This document shows, one piece after another, positions 27,442 through 34,817 of a DNA stretch of 64,000 nucleotides. The stretch comes from Variovorax sp. MHTC-1 (lineage in GTDB: Bacteria > Pseudomonadota > Gammaproteobacteria > Burkholderiales > Burkholderiaceae_C). Under the pieces are notes generated by a model. That model saw nothing but the letters and a program-made list of their open reading frames with translations, was not told the origin of the DNA and did no database searches. The position numbers and the translations under genes are program-made. Within the stretch, counting starts at the first letter, position 1; each line of letters opens with the position of its first letter. The stretch spans positions 186,001 through 250,000 of the forward strand of contig NZ_RWKI01000004.1 in the NCBI RefSeq assembly GCF_003984645.1, written 5' to 3'.

Positions 27442-28182
27442 ATGACTCCCAAGACCTCCGACCACATCCTCATCGTCGACGACGACCGCGAGATCCGCGA
27501 ACTGCTCACCACCTACCTGGTCAAGAACGGCCTGCGCGTGGTCGCGGTGCCGACCGGCCGGCACATGCGCGCCGCGCTGGAGGAATCGGGTCCCTTCGAC
27601 CTGATCATTCTCGACTTGATGTTGCCGGGCGAGGACGGGCTGACGCTGTGCCGCGACCTGCGCACGGGCAAGTACAAGTCCACGCCCATCCTGATGCTGA
27701 CGGCGCGCAGCGAGGAGGCCGACCGGATCCTCGGCCTCGAGATGGGCGCCGACGATTACCTGGCCAAGCCCTTCTCCGCTCGGGAGCTGCTGGCGCGCAT
27801 ACGCGCCGTGATGCGCCGCACCCGCATGCTGCCTCCGAACATGCGTTCGACGGAGTCGGCGCAGAAGCTCGCCTTCGGCGATTGGCATGTGGACACCACC
27901 GCGCGGCACCTGCTCGACGCGAGCGGGACGATGGTCGCGCTGAGCGGCGCCGAGTACCGGCTGCTGCGCATCTTTCTCGATCATCCGCAGAAAGTGCTGA
28001 GCCGCGACCAGCTGTTGAGCCTGACCCAGGGCCGGGAAGCTGAGCTCTTCGAGCGCTCGATCGACCTGCTCGTGAGCCGGCTGCGCCAGCGGCTGCGCGA
28101 CGATGCGCGCGAGCCGAGGTACATCAAGACCGTGCGCAGCGAAGGCTACGTGTTCGCATCGGCGGTGGAAGCGGTCGACTGA
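27442..28182 (+). CDS. OmpR-family response regulator
   Basis: A 246-residue regulator. The receiver domain has the acidic pocket IVDDD, phospho-acceptor Asp58 in LIILDLMLPGEDG, and Lys109 in DDYLAKPF. The C-terminal winged helix ends with the RSIDLLVSRLRQRL recognition helix and a KTVRSEGYVF wing. The frame is open to 27175; the ATG at 27442 gives the standard start. It is divergent from the ohr operon that contains its likely kinase. Confidence 0.94.
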   Translation: MTPKTSDHILIVDDDREIRELLTTYLVKNGLRVVAVPTGRHMRAALEESGPFDLIILDLMLPGEDGLTLCRDLRTGKYKSTPILMLTARSEEADRILGLEMGADDYLAKPFSARELLARIRAVMRRTRMLPPNMRSTESAQKLAFGDWHVDTTARHLLDASGTMVALSGAEYRLLRIFLDHPQKVLSRDQLLSLTQGREAELFERSIDLLVSRLRQRLRDDAREPRYIKTVRSEGYVFASAVEAVD

Positions 28183-28193
28183 GCCGACAGCGC

Positions 28194-28322
28194 CTAGCCG
28201 CGGGCGCGCTTTTCGGGCCCCGCGCGCTGACGGGCCGTGATGCAATGGCAGCTCGTCGGATTGCGGATCTCGTGCGAGATGCCGCCCGCCAGGAAGAGCA
28301 GGGCGAACCAGATCTTTTTCAC
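28194..28322 (-). CDS. Possible 42-residue membrane peptide behind the TlpA-like gene
   Basis: A GTG codon at 28322, 1 bp after the stop of the TlpA-like gene, opens a 42-residue frame that fills the gap to the response regulator. It starts MKKIWFALLFLAGGI, one hydrophobic helix, followed by SHEIRNPTSCHCITARQRA and a basic tail. The CHC triplet could bind metal or be redox active. No clear ribosome site is seen, so expression would depend on coupling to the gene before it. Function unknown. Confidence 0.4.
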   Translation of the reverse strand: MKKIWFALLFLAGGISHEIRNPTSCHCITARQRAGPEKRARG

Positions 28323-28323
28323 G

Positions 28324-28884
28324 TCATGAGCCCGCAGGCGACTGCTGCGCAAGAAGCGCCTGGATCTTCTTCTCGGTCTCGCCGTAGCGTCCCTCGCCGA
28401 AATGCGAGTAGACGACCTTTCCCTGCTTGTCGATCAGGTAGACGGCAGGCCAATACTGGTTGTTGAAAGCCTTCCAAGTCGCGTAGCTGTTGTCCTGAGC
28501 CACGGCGTGCTTGATCTGCAGCTTCTTGATAGCGTCCTTGACGTTCTTGGTGGATTTCTCGAACGCGAACTCCGGCGTGTGCACGCCCACCACGACCAGG
28601 CCCTGGTCCTTGTACTTCTCGTGCCATTCCTTGACGTAGGGCAGGTGGTTCAGGCAGTTGATGCAGGTGTAGGTCCAGAAGTCGATGAGAACCACCTTGC
28701 CGCGCAGCTCTTCCATCTTCAGCGGCTGGGAGTTGAGCCAGGTGTCGATCTTCTGGAACTCCGGTGCCGAGCGGGTCGCGCCGGCGGCGGTGTCGCCGCC
28801 GAGCGGAGGCGCGGCGAAGGTGAGGGCGGCCACCGACGCTGCGGCGGCCACGGCAAGGGGAATTGCAATGGATCGGATGTTCAT
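28324..28884 (-). CDS. Exported TlpA-like thioredoxin
   Basis: A 186-residue periplasmic redoxin with a signal peptide (MNIRSIAIPLAVAAAASVAA...). The active site is FWTYTCINCLNHLPY (Cys74, Cys77), the same CINC motif as in the DipZ-like protein, and the following KYKDQGLVVVGVHTPEFAFE is also closely alike, so this looks like a stand-alone paralogue of DipZ's redoxin domain and perhaps its redox partner. The frame is open to 29019; the ATG at 28884 with AAGGAAA upstream is preferred. Confidence 0.88.
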   Translation of the reverse strand: MNIRSIAIPLAVAAAASVAALTFAAPPLGGDTAAGATRSAPEFQKIDTWLNSQPLKMEELRGKVVLIDFWTYTCINCLNHLPYVKEWHEKYKDQGLVVVGVHTPEFAFEKSTKNVKDAIKKLQIKHAVAQDNSYATWKAFNNQYWPAVYLIDKQGKVVYSHFGEGRYGETEKKIQALLAQQSPAGS

Positions 28885-28968
28885 GGTGATTTCCTTTCGG
28901 TGAGCGATGAGACTGGCTTCGGAACGAACGGATTCTTGGGCGCGTTCGGCCTTGCAAGTGCACATCGC

Positions 28969-28983
28969 GTATGCCTTTGTATC
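28969..28983 (-). promoter_or_regulatory. Shared direct-repeat motif upstream of the TlpA-like gene
   Basis: On the minus strand GATACAAAGGCATAC. A -10-like AAGAAT begins 32 nt after it within CAAGAATCC, matching CAACAATCC at the same place in the ohr promoter. The TlpA-like start lies 84 bp downstream. Confidence 0.65.
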
Positions 28984-29052
28984 GGCGCGAGAAATCCACA
29001 CACTACGTTTCGCAGCCATCGCCGATGCCGTCTGGACGCTCGCGTCCCGCGC

Positions 29053-29220
29053 CTAGTCCGCTGAATCACTGAAATCGGTCGGCGCTGTCCACCCGATGCG
29101 GGCGCGCTGCGGCGTTGCAAATGCTCGCGATACCTACGGGTATCGCTGCGCTTTGCGCCTTGCATCGCATCCCGTCTCGGGCGTCCCTCACCGCCCATTT
29201 CAATGATTCAGCGGACCTAG
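29053..29220. mobile_element. MITE-like element with inverted ends and CTAG flanks
   Basis: A 160-bp stretch (29057-29216) is bounded by imperfect inverted repeats: TCCGCTGAATCACTGAAAT on the left, and on the right ATTTCAATGATTCAGCGGAC (18 of 19 positions match). CTAG stands directly outside each end (29053-29056 and 29217-29220), like a target duplication. No coding frame is evident inside. A perfect hairpin GCGATACC-TACG-GGTATCGC sits at 29127-29146. It fills most of the 332-bp gap between the TlpA-like and DUF2182 genes. A small non-autonomous transposon is the best reading; a structured RNA or an integration scar is possible. Confidence 0.6.
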
Positions 29221-30008
29221 CCCGCGGCTGCAATCAGCTTGATGCCACCCAGGGCGATCAGCACCATGCCGAGCGCTGCAGCCAGACGGTCCCCGCGAGG
29301 CAGCAGTTTCTCGAGCGCGACGGCGATCGACAGCGCGGCGACCCAGGCGAGGTTCATGACCCCGCCGACGAACAGCAAGGCCATCAACGCCCAGCAACAG
29401 CCCACGCAGAACAGCCCGTGCCGCGCCCCCATGACGAATGCACCGTACGCGCCGGGGCGCCATTCTCCGAGCAGGAAGCCCATCGGCGTTCGACAGCGCG
29501 AAAGACACATGCGCTTCACGGGCGAGAACTGGTAGATGCCGGCGATCAGCAGCAGCGCGCCGGTCAGCAGCGGCGACGTGCTGAGGATCATCGGGTCGAT
29601 CCAGCCCGGGAACTGGAGCGCCCACTGCGCGGCCGTGGCACCTGCGCTGAAGACGAACCACACTGTCAGGTACGCGGCGACGAAGCCGCGCGCCCGCGCC
29701 ATGTCCCCGCTGGGCGCGCTCATGTTGACGAAAGTCAGGACCATCGGCATGGCCGAGGGCAGCATCATCGCGGCCATCATGACCGCCCACATGGACCAGA
29801 TGGCGAGCACGTTGGACGCGGTCCAGCGCGACGAGGCGGGCATCGTCAGTTGCGCAAAGGGATGGCCCATGTCGATCGCGATCCAGGCCAGGAATGCCCA
29901 GGCTATCAAGGCGAGCGCGAGGATCCCGATCGCCCACCTCGGCTGCCGCGCAATGAGAGCGGCCGGGCCCTGCGGCCTGTCCGTCGAATCGCGCCTCTCC
30001 TGTTCCAT
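29217..30008 (-). CDS. DUF2182 family membrane protein
   Basis: A 263-residue polytopic protein with about six to seven helices. The conserved MWAVMMAAMMLPSAMPMVL stretch, the MCLSRCRTPMGFLLGEWRPG loop and RHGLFCVGCCWALMALLF are typical of DUF2182, described as a predicted metal-binding membrane protein. The Met- and Cys-rich helices suit soft-metal handling, but no activity is established. Its TAG stop is made of the CTAG that flanks the MITE-like element. It is divergent from the DUF1326 gene, its frequent partner. Confidence 0.82.
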   Translation of the reverse strand: MEQERRDSTDRPQGPAALIARQPRWAIGILALALIAWAFLAWIAIDMGHPFAQLTMPASSRWTASNVLAIWSMWAVMMAAMMLPSAMPMVLTFVNMSAPSGDMARARGFVAAYLTVWFVFSAGATAAQWALQFPGWIDPMILSTSPLLTGALLLIAGIYQFSPVKRMCLSRCRTPMGFLLGEWRPGAYGAFVMGARHGLFCVGCCWALMALLFVGGVMNLAWVAALSIAVALEKLLPRGDRLAAALGMVLIALGGIKLIAAAG

Positions 30009-30159
30009 CGACAGCCCTTCCTGTGCGCAACCGCTATTCGATCCAACACCTGTCCCGAACGATCCGCGCCTCGCGGCGGCCTGTCAACCCGCAGCTTGCA
30101 GGCACCCGGCGATCGGCATAGCATTCTTTTGGCGGCGCCTTCTCTCGGGGAGAATCCTG

Positions 30160-30774
30160 ATGACCAACTGGCATGTAGACGGCGAGTACATGGAGACATG
30201 CAACTGCGCCTTTCTCTGTCCCTGCATCACCTCCAACCTCACGGCACGGCCGACCGAGGGTGATTGCAAGGCCGCGGTCGCGATGCGTATCGACAAGGGC
30301 GAGAAGGACGGCGTGAAGCTCGACGGCCTGTCCTTCATCGTGCTGATGCATTCGCCGGGCGCGATGGGCGACGGCAACATCACGGTCGGGCTGATCGTCG
30401 ACGACCGTGCCTCGGACCCGCAGGCCGAGGCGATCGCCGCCATTGCGACAGGTTCGGCCGGCGGCCCGATGGCGGCGCTCGGGCCGCTCGTCGGCCGTGT
30501 CGCAGGCGTCGAGCGGCGGCCGATCCACTTCGACGTCGACGGGCTGAAGCGCACGGTGCGCGCCGGCGAGCTGGTCGACCAGGCGTGCGTCGGCATGGCG
30601 AGTGCGGTGGCGCCCGACCAGGCCATCGGCGTGGACAACACGGCCCACCCGGTGAACAGCCGGCTGTCGCTCGCCAAGGCGACGCGCAGCAGCTTTCACG
30701 CTTTCGGCATCGACTGGGACGACGCGACCGGCACGCGCAACGGACACTTCGCGCCGTTCTCGTGGGCCGGTTGA
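30160..30774 (+). CDS. DUF1326 family protein with CxCx3CxC motif
   Basis: A 204-residue protein without a signal peptide. Its N-terminus carries METCNCAFLCPCIT, four cysteines at 14, 16, 20 and 22, a likely metal- or cluster-binding site. The rest is the DUF1326 domain with SFIVLMHSPGAM and RPIHFDVDG stretches. The ATG at 30160 is preceded by GGGGAGA. DUF1326 genes commonly neighbour DUF2182 genes, as here in divergent orientation, suggesting a shared role; none is known to me. Confidence 0.8.
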   Translation: MTNWHVDGEYMETCNCAFLCPCITSNLTARPTEGDCKAAVAMRIDKGEKDGVKLDGLSFIVLMHSPGAMGDGNITVGLIVDDRASDPQAEAIAAIATGSAGGPMAALGPLVGRVAGVERRPIHFDVDGLKRTVRAGELVDQACVGMASAVAPDQAIGVDNTAHPVNSRLSLAKATRSSFHAFGIDWDDATGTRNGHFAPFSWAG

Positions 30775-30810
30775 TTCACCCGAGCGCTGGGCAAGCCACC
30801 GGCATCCCCA

Positions 30811-31689
30811 TTGATCAATTTCGGACGAACATACGCAGCGGAACGGCTCCTGAAGAGCGCGGTCTTCACCAAGCTTTTCTTCCCGCTGTTCACGCAGCGG
30901 GCAGCCGAAAGGTTTCCGCAGTTCGTCGTCTTTTCCTCCGACCTGATCGGCCAGGGCATCAACCTCTACGGCTACTGGGAGCACGAGGAACTCGAGGCGC
31001 TGGCGCAGTGGCTGGAGGACCATCATGTCGTCGGGGGCGCGATGCTCGACGTGGGAGCGAACATCGGCAACCACAGCGTCTTTCTCGCCCGGCACTTCGA
31101 CATCGTCCATGCCGTGGAGCCTTCTCCTCGGACCTTCGGCGTGCTCCTGATGAATGCTTCGCTGGCCTCCAATATCCAGTGCCACCAGATCGCGGCGTCG
31201 GACAGGAACGGGCTGGCCGCATTCCGCCTGGAGACCGTGAACGTCGGGTACTCCCGCATCGTCGACGCCCCGCTGAGCGGCAGCACCATCCAGGTGAGGT
31301 GCTGGAAGCTGGACGACTATTTCCAGGAGCTAAAGGACATCCGCCTGGTCAAGATCGATGTCGAGGGGCACGAAGCGCAAGCCATCAAGGGAATGGAAGC
31401 AATCCTGCGCAAGTGCTCGCCCATCGTCGTATTCGAACAGCACTTCAGTGCGTTCAAGGACGGCAAGTCGGAGGCGATCGAGCTGCTCAAGGAGAACGGC
31501 TACACGGAGTTCTACTTCGTCGACAGGGTTCCTTCGACGCAAGGGGGAGGACGTACCTCCAAGCTCTGGTTCTTCCTCTGTTCGCTCCTCATGGGCTTCA
31601 GGCTTGTCGTCAAGAAGCGGTCGGAGTTGGAGCCGGCCTTCTACGAGATGCTGATTGCCAAGAAGGCGGCCGTCACCAGTCTTCCTTGA
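30811..31689 (+). CDS. FkbM-family methyltransferase
   Basis: A 292-residue SAM-dependent methyltransferase. Motif I is AMLDVGANIGNHSVFLARHF, followed by VHAVEPSPRTF and the FkbM-typical VKIDVEGHEAQAIKGMEAIL. The C-terminal ~50 residues include a hydrophobic SKLWFFLCSLLMGF segment. The only suitable start I see is TTG at 30811, so the N-terminus is uncertain. Family members methylate sugar or polyketide hydroxyls; no glycan genes are nearby. Its 3' end overlaps the convergent FtsX gene by 17 bp. Confidence 0.8.
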   Translation: MINFGRTYAAERLLKSAVFTKLFFPLFTQRAAERFPQFVVFSSDLIGQGINLYGYWEHEELEALAQWLEDHHVVGGAMLDVGANIGNHSVFLARHFDIVHAVEPSPRTFGVLLMNASLASNIQCHQIAASDRNGLAAFRLETVNVGYSRIVDAPLSGSTIQVRCWKLDDYFQELKDIRLVKIDVEGHEAQAIKGMEAILRKCSPIVVFEQHFSAFKDGKSEAIELLKENGYTEFYFVDRVPSTQGGGRTSKLWFFLCSLLMGFRLVVKKRSELEPAFYEMLIAKKAAVTSLP

Positions 31690-34204
31690 CGGCCAGCACC
31701 GCATCGCGCGCGGCCGCCGCGCGGCCCGCCAGCCAGGCGGTGAAGGTGCCGGCCGCCACCACCGCGGCGCACAGCGCGGCCAGGCGTGCCCACGGCACCA
31801 GCAGGTCCATGGTCCAGTGGAAGCTCTGCGGGTTGACCACGTGCACCAGCACCACCGCGACCGCGAGCCCGAGCCCTAGGCCGGCCAGAGCGCCGATGGC
31901 GGTCCAGGCCGCGCCTTCGCCGGCCACCACCGCGAGCACCTGGGCGCGCGTGAAGCCCAGGTGCGCGAGCAGCCCGAATTCCTTGCGCCGCGCCAGCACC
32001 TGCGCGCTGAAGCTGGCGGCGATGCCGAACAGGCCGATGCCGATCGCCACCGCCTGCAGCCAGTAGGTGACGGCGAAGCTGCGGTCGAAGATGCGCAGCG
32101 AGGTTGCGCGCAGCTGGCCGACGGAGGCGATCTCGATCGGCTCGGCGGCGGCGGCCGCGCGCACCGCCTGCTGCACCTGCGCTTCCGATGCACCCGGCGC
32201 AAGCCACAGCGAGATGTCACTCACGCTGCGGTCGCCGGTCAGGCGCTCGAAGTCGCGCGCGTCCATGGTGATGGCGCCGAACTGCCGCACGTAGTCGCGC
32301 CAAACGCCGGCGACGAAGAAGCGCCGGCCGCCGCCGAAGGCCTTGGTGAGCGCTTCGAAATCCGTGCCCGGCTTCGCGCCGTAGAGCTCGACCATCGCCT
32401 CGCTGACATAGATGCCGATCCGCCCCGTGGGCACCGGCAGTTCTGCACCGAGCAAGGGCAACGAGCGCGATGCTTCATCCTCCATGTTGCGCGAGATCAG
32501 CGTGACCGCCGGCCGCGTGGGATCGAGCAGCAGCGCGCGCGTGCGCAGCGTGCCGGTGCGCGCCACGCCGGGCAAGCGCGCGAGCGCCTGCACGAAGGCC
32601 GGCGTGAAGGCCGCCTGCTCGCTCTGGCTCGAGCTGCCGGCCGTGGCGCTGCGCACATAGAGATCGGCCGGCAGCACCACGTCGAGCCAGCGCGTGACCG
32701 ACTCTCGAAAGCTCGCCACCATGACGGTGAGCGCCACCGCCAGGCTCAGGCTCGCGACCACGCCGCTGACCGCCACCGCGGCCGTGCCGCGCATGCGCCG
32801 CGCGCGCTCGATCGCGAGCATCGGCAGCACGCGGCGTTCGAACAGCGGCGCAAGCCGGTCGTAGAGCAGCGCGATCAGCCAGGGCAGGGCGGCGATGCCG
32901 CCGACCAGAAGGAAGCCCACCGAGAGGTAGGCCGCGATCGGGATGCCGAAGACCGCCGGCGCCGTCGCCAGCCCCGCACCGGCCGCGATCAGCAGCAGCG
33001 CCAGCTTGTGCGCGCCGCTTTGCGCAGGCGCGGCGCCCAGGCCCTTGAGCGTCTGCGCCTCCGGCAGCGCCTGGGCCGCGCGCGCGGGCCACCAGCCGCC
33101 GACCGCCGCGGCGAGCAGGCCGAGGCCGCCGTAGAGCAGCGCGGAGCCCGAGCTCCAGCGCAGCGTCGGCGCCACGCCTTCGAAATAGCCGCCGCCAAGG
33201 TCGCCGCCCAGCACGCGCAGCGCGAAGGCGGCAAGCGCGGTGCCGAGCGCGATGCCGGCGACGCTGCCGATGAGGCCCAGCACCAGCGATTCGGCCAGCA
33301 CCAGCCGCAGCCGCTCGCGCGGCGTGAGGCCCAGCACGCCCAGCAAGGCGAACTGCTGCGCGCGCTTGGCGACGCTGAGCGCCAGCACCGAGAACACCAG
33401 GAAGGCGCCGGTGAACAAGGCCACCAGCGCGAGCACCGTGAGGTTCACGCGGTAGGCGCGCGAGAGATTGCTCACGCGTTCGGCCGCATCGCCCGGCTCG
33501 GCGATCCGGATGCCGGCGGGCCAGCCCGGCGACGCCTGCAGCGAATGAATGAAGGCCGCGCGGTCGATGCCGGGCGCGAGCCGCAGGTCGATGCGGGTGA
33601 GCTGGCCGGCGCGGCCGAAGAGATCCTGCGCGGCGCCGATGTCCATCACCGCTAGCGCGCTGCCGCCGGCCGCCACCTGGCCGGCCACGCGCAGTGCGTG
33701 CTGCTGCGTGCCGATGCGCAGCTGCACCGTGGTCGCCGTTTCGCCGAGCGCCGCGCGCGCGGCGGCATTGAGGAACAGCGTATCCGGCGCGAACAGCGCG
33801 AAGCGGTCGGCATCCGTCGCCGGCTGCGGCATCAGCGCAGGCGCGATCGTGGGCAGCACCAGCGCATCGACGCCGATCACGCGCAACGCGATGCGGCGTT
33901 CGCTGCCAACGATCGCCGTCGCCTGCGATTCGAGCACAGGGCTGGCCAGCGTCACCTGCGGATGCTGCGCCACGCGCGCGAACACGGCCTCGTCGAAGCC
34001 GCCTTGTGCCGCACGCAGCTCCAGGTCGGGCTGGCCGTTGACCGAGCGCACGGCGCTCGCGAACTCGTCGAGCGCCGAGGCGTTGATGAGCTGCACCGAG
34101 AAGGCCAGTGCCACGCCCAGCATCACCGCCAGCACGGCGGCCGCGTTGCGCCAGGGATGGTGGCGCAGTTCCTGCCAGGAAAAGGTACGAAGAAGCGCTC
34201 GCAT
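31673..34204 (-). CDS. FtsX/MacB-type ABC permease (AttG-like, large)
   Basis: An 843-residue permease with two FtsX domains, one near residues 240-380 and one at the C-terminus, joined by further helices and carrying large periplasmic loops. It starts MRALLRTFSWQELRHHPWRN. Such permeases move lipid or lipoprotein cargo with a LolD-like ATPase and, in this subfamily, an AttH-like lipocalin. No ATPase is adjacent here; candidates are at 56888 (ATPase) and 21469 (lipocalin). The ATG at 34204 was chosen; the longer frame runs into decayed genes. Confidence 0.85.
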   Translation of the reverse strand: MRALLRTFSWQELRHHPWRNAAAVLAVMLGVALAFSVQLINASALDEFASAVRSVNGQPDLELRAAQGGFDEAVFARVAQHPQVTLASPVLESQATAIVGSERRIALRVIGVDALVLPTIAPALMPQPATDADRFALFAPDTLFLNAAARAALGETATTVQLRIGTQQHALRVAGQVAAGGSALAVMDIGAAQDLFGRAGQLTRIDLRLAPGIDRAAFIHSLQASPGWPAGIRIAEPGDAAERVSNLSRAYRVNLTVLALVALFTGAFLVFSVLALSVAKRAQQFALLGVLGLTPRERLRLVLAESLVLGLIGSVAGIALGTALAAFALRVLGGDLGGGYFEGVAPTLRWSSGSALLYGGLGLLAAAVGGWWPARAAQALPEAQTLKGLGAAPAQSGAHKLALLLIAAGAGLATAPAVFGIPIAAYLSVGFLLVGGIAALPWLIALLYDRLAPLFERRVLPMLAIERARRMRGTAAVAVSGVVASLSLAVALTVMVASFRESVTRWLDVVLPADLYVRSATAGSSSQSEQAAFTPAFVQALARLPGVARTGTLRTRALLLDPTRPAVTLISRNMEDEASRSLPLLGAELPVPTGRIGIYVSEAMVELYGAKPGTDFEALTKAFGGGRRFFVAGVWRDYVRQFGAITMDARDFERLTGDRSVSDISLWLAPGASEAQVQQAVRAAAAAEPIEIASVGQLRATSLRIFDRSFAVTYWLQAVAIGIGLFGIAASFSAQVLARRKEFGLLAHLGFTRAQVLAVVAGEGAAWTAIGALAGLGLGLAVAVVLVHVVNPQSFHWTMDLLVPWARLAALCAAVVAAGTFTAWLAGRAAAARDAVLAVKEDW

Positions 34205-34229
34205 GGAGCTCGCGATTCTGCGCGCTCGG

Positions 34230-34390
34230 TCAAAGCCGTCCGGCTTGCGCGGCGAGGTAGGCGCGCACCGCCGGGCTGGTGCTGAGGCCGGCCGCGCGCG
34301 CCGCGGCATCGATGGCCGGGTGAGCGCAGACGAAGGAGAGGCGCAGCCGCTCGTCCGGCGCGGCCTCGCCCCTGCGGTGTCGGCCGCGAA
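34230..34390 (-). pseudogene. Remnant of an ECF sigma factor gene (SigJ-like)
   Basis: On the minus strand a frame ending at 34230 reads DERLRLSFVCAHPAI, a clear match to the DEPLRLIFVCCHPAL core of large ECF sigma factors, then a short GLSTSPAVRAYLAAQ tail and a stop. Regions 2 and 4 are missing and no start is in frame. It lies behind a broken YCII gene, its usual partner, and 26 bp ahead of the FtsX gene. Confidence 0.6.
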
Positions 34391-34690
34391 CTCATCGACC
34401 AGCAGAAGCAGGCTCTGCGCGGCCTCGTCCTGCACGCAGGGCGCGCGCGGCCCATTCGAGCGCGGTGTCGAGGTCCGGCACCATGACGAAGTAGCCGCCG
34501 AGCTGCTCCTTGGTGTCGGCGAAGGGGCCGTCCTGCACCTGCCGCTTGTCGCCGCGCACGCAGCGCGGTGCTGTCTGGACGCAGCCACGTCTCGACGCCT
34601 GCCTCAAGCACCGCGACATCCTTCGCCAGCGGCACGAGGACGCGGAATGCGTCACGAACCGAAGGGAAATTGGTGTCGCGTCAGCCATAC
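34391..34690 (-). pseudogene. Frameshifted YCII-domain gene remnant
   Basis: One minus-strand frame contains DKRQVQDGPFADTKEQLGGY followed by FVMVPDLDTALEWAAR, the YCII/DGPF domain. The preceding part of that domain appears in another frame (VLEAGVETWLRPDSTALRAR), so at least one frameshift separates them. With the sigma remnant it represents a decayed YCII-ECF module. The rest of the gap up to 34817 is relatively AT-rich and probably carries the promoter of the giant gene. Confidence 0.6.
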
Positions 34691-34817
34691 ATACATGTCG
34701 AAATATTGGTAACGATCGAATACAACGTTGCTACCGCCCGCAGAATCAGCCCGCTCTCTTTAGTAACAGCTTTGCGTGCGGCCTCAGCAGTGTCCCGCCG
34801 CTAGTCGAACGCCTCCT

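Noticed and set aside
29127..29146. Hairpin GCGATACCTACGGGTATCGC as a terminator
   Set aside because: No T-run follows on either strand; it lies inside the inverted-repeat element and is better seen as part of it.
30095..30125. A fourth copy of the GATAC...GGCATAC motif before the DUF1326 gene
   Set aside because: Only GATCGGCATAG is present; the half-site spacing is lost, so I do not count it.
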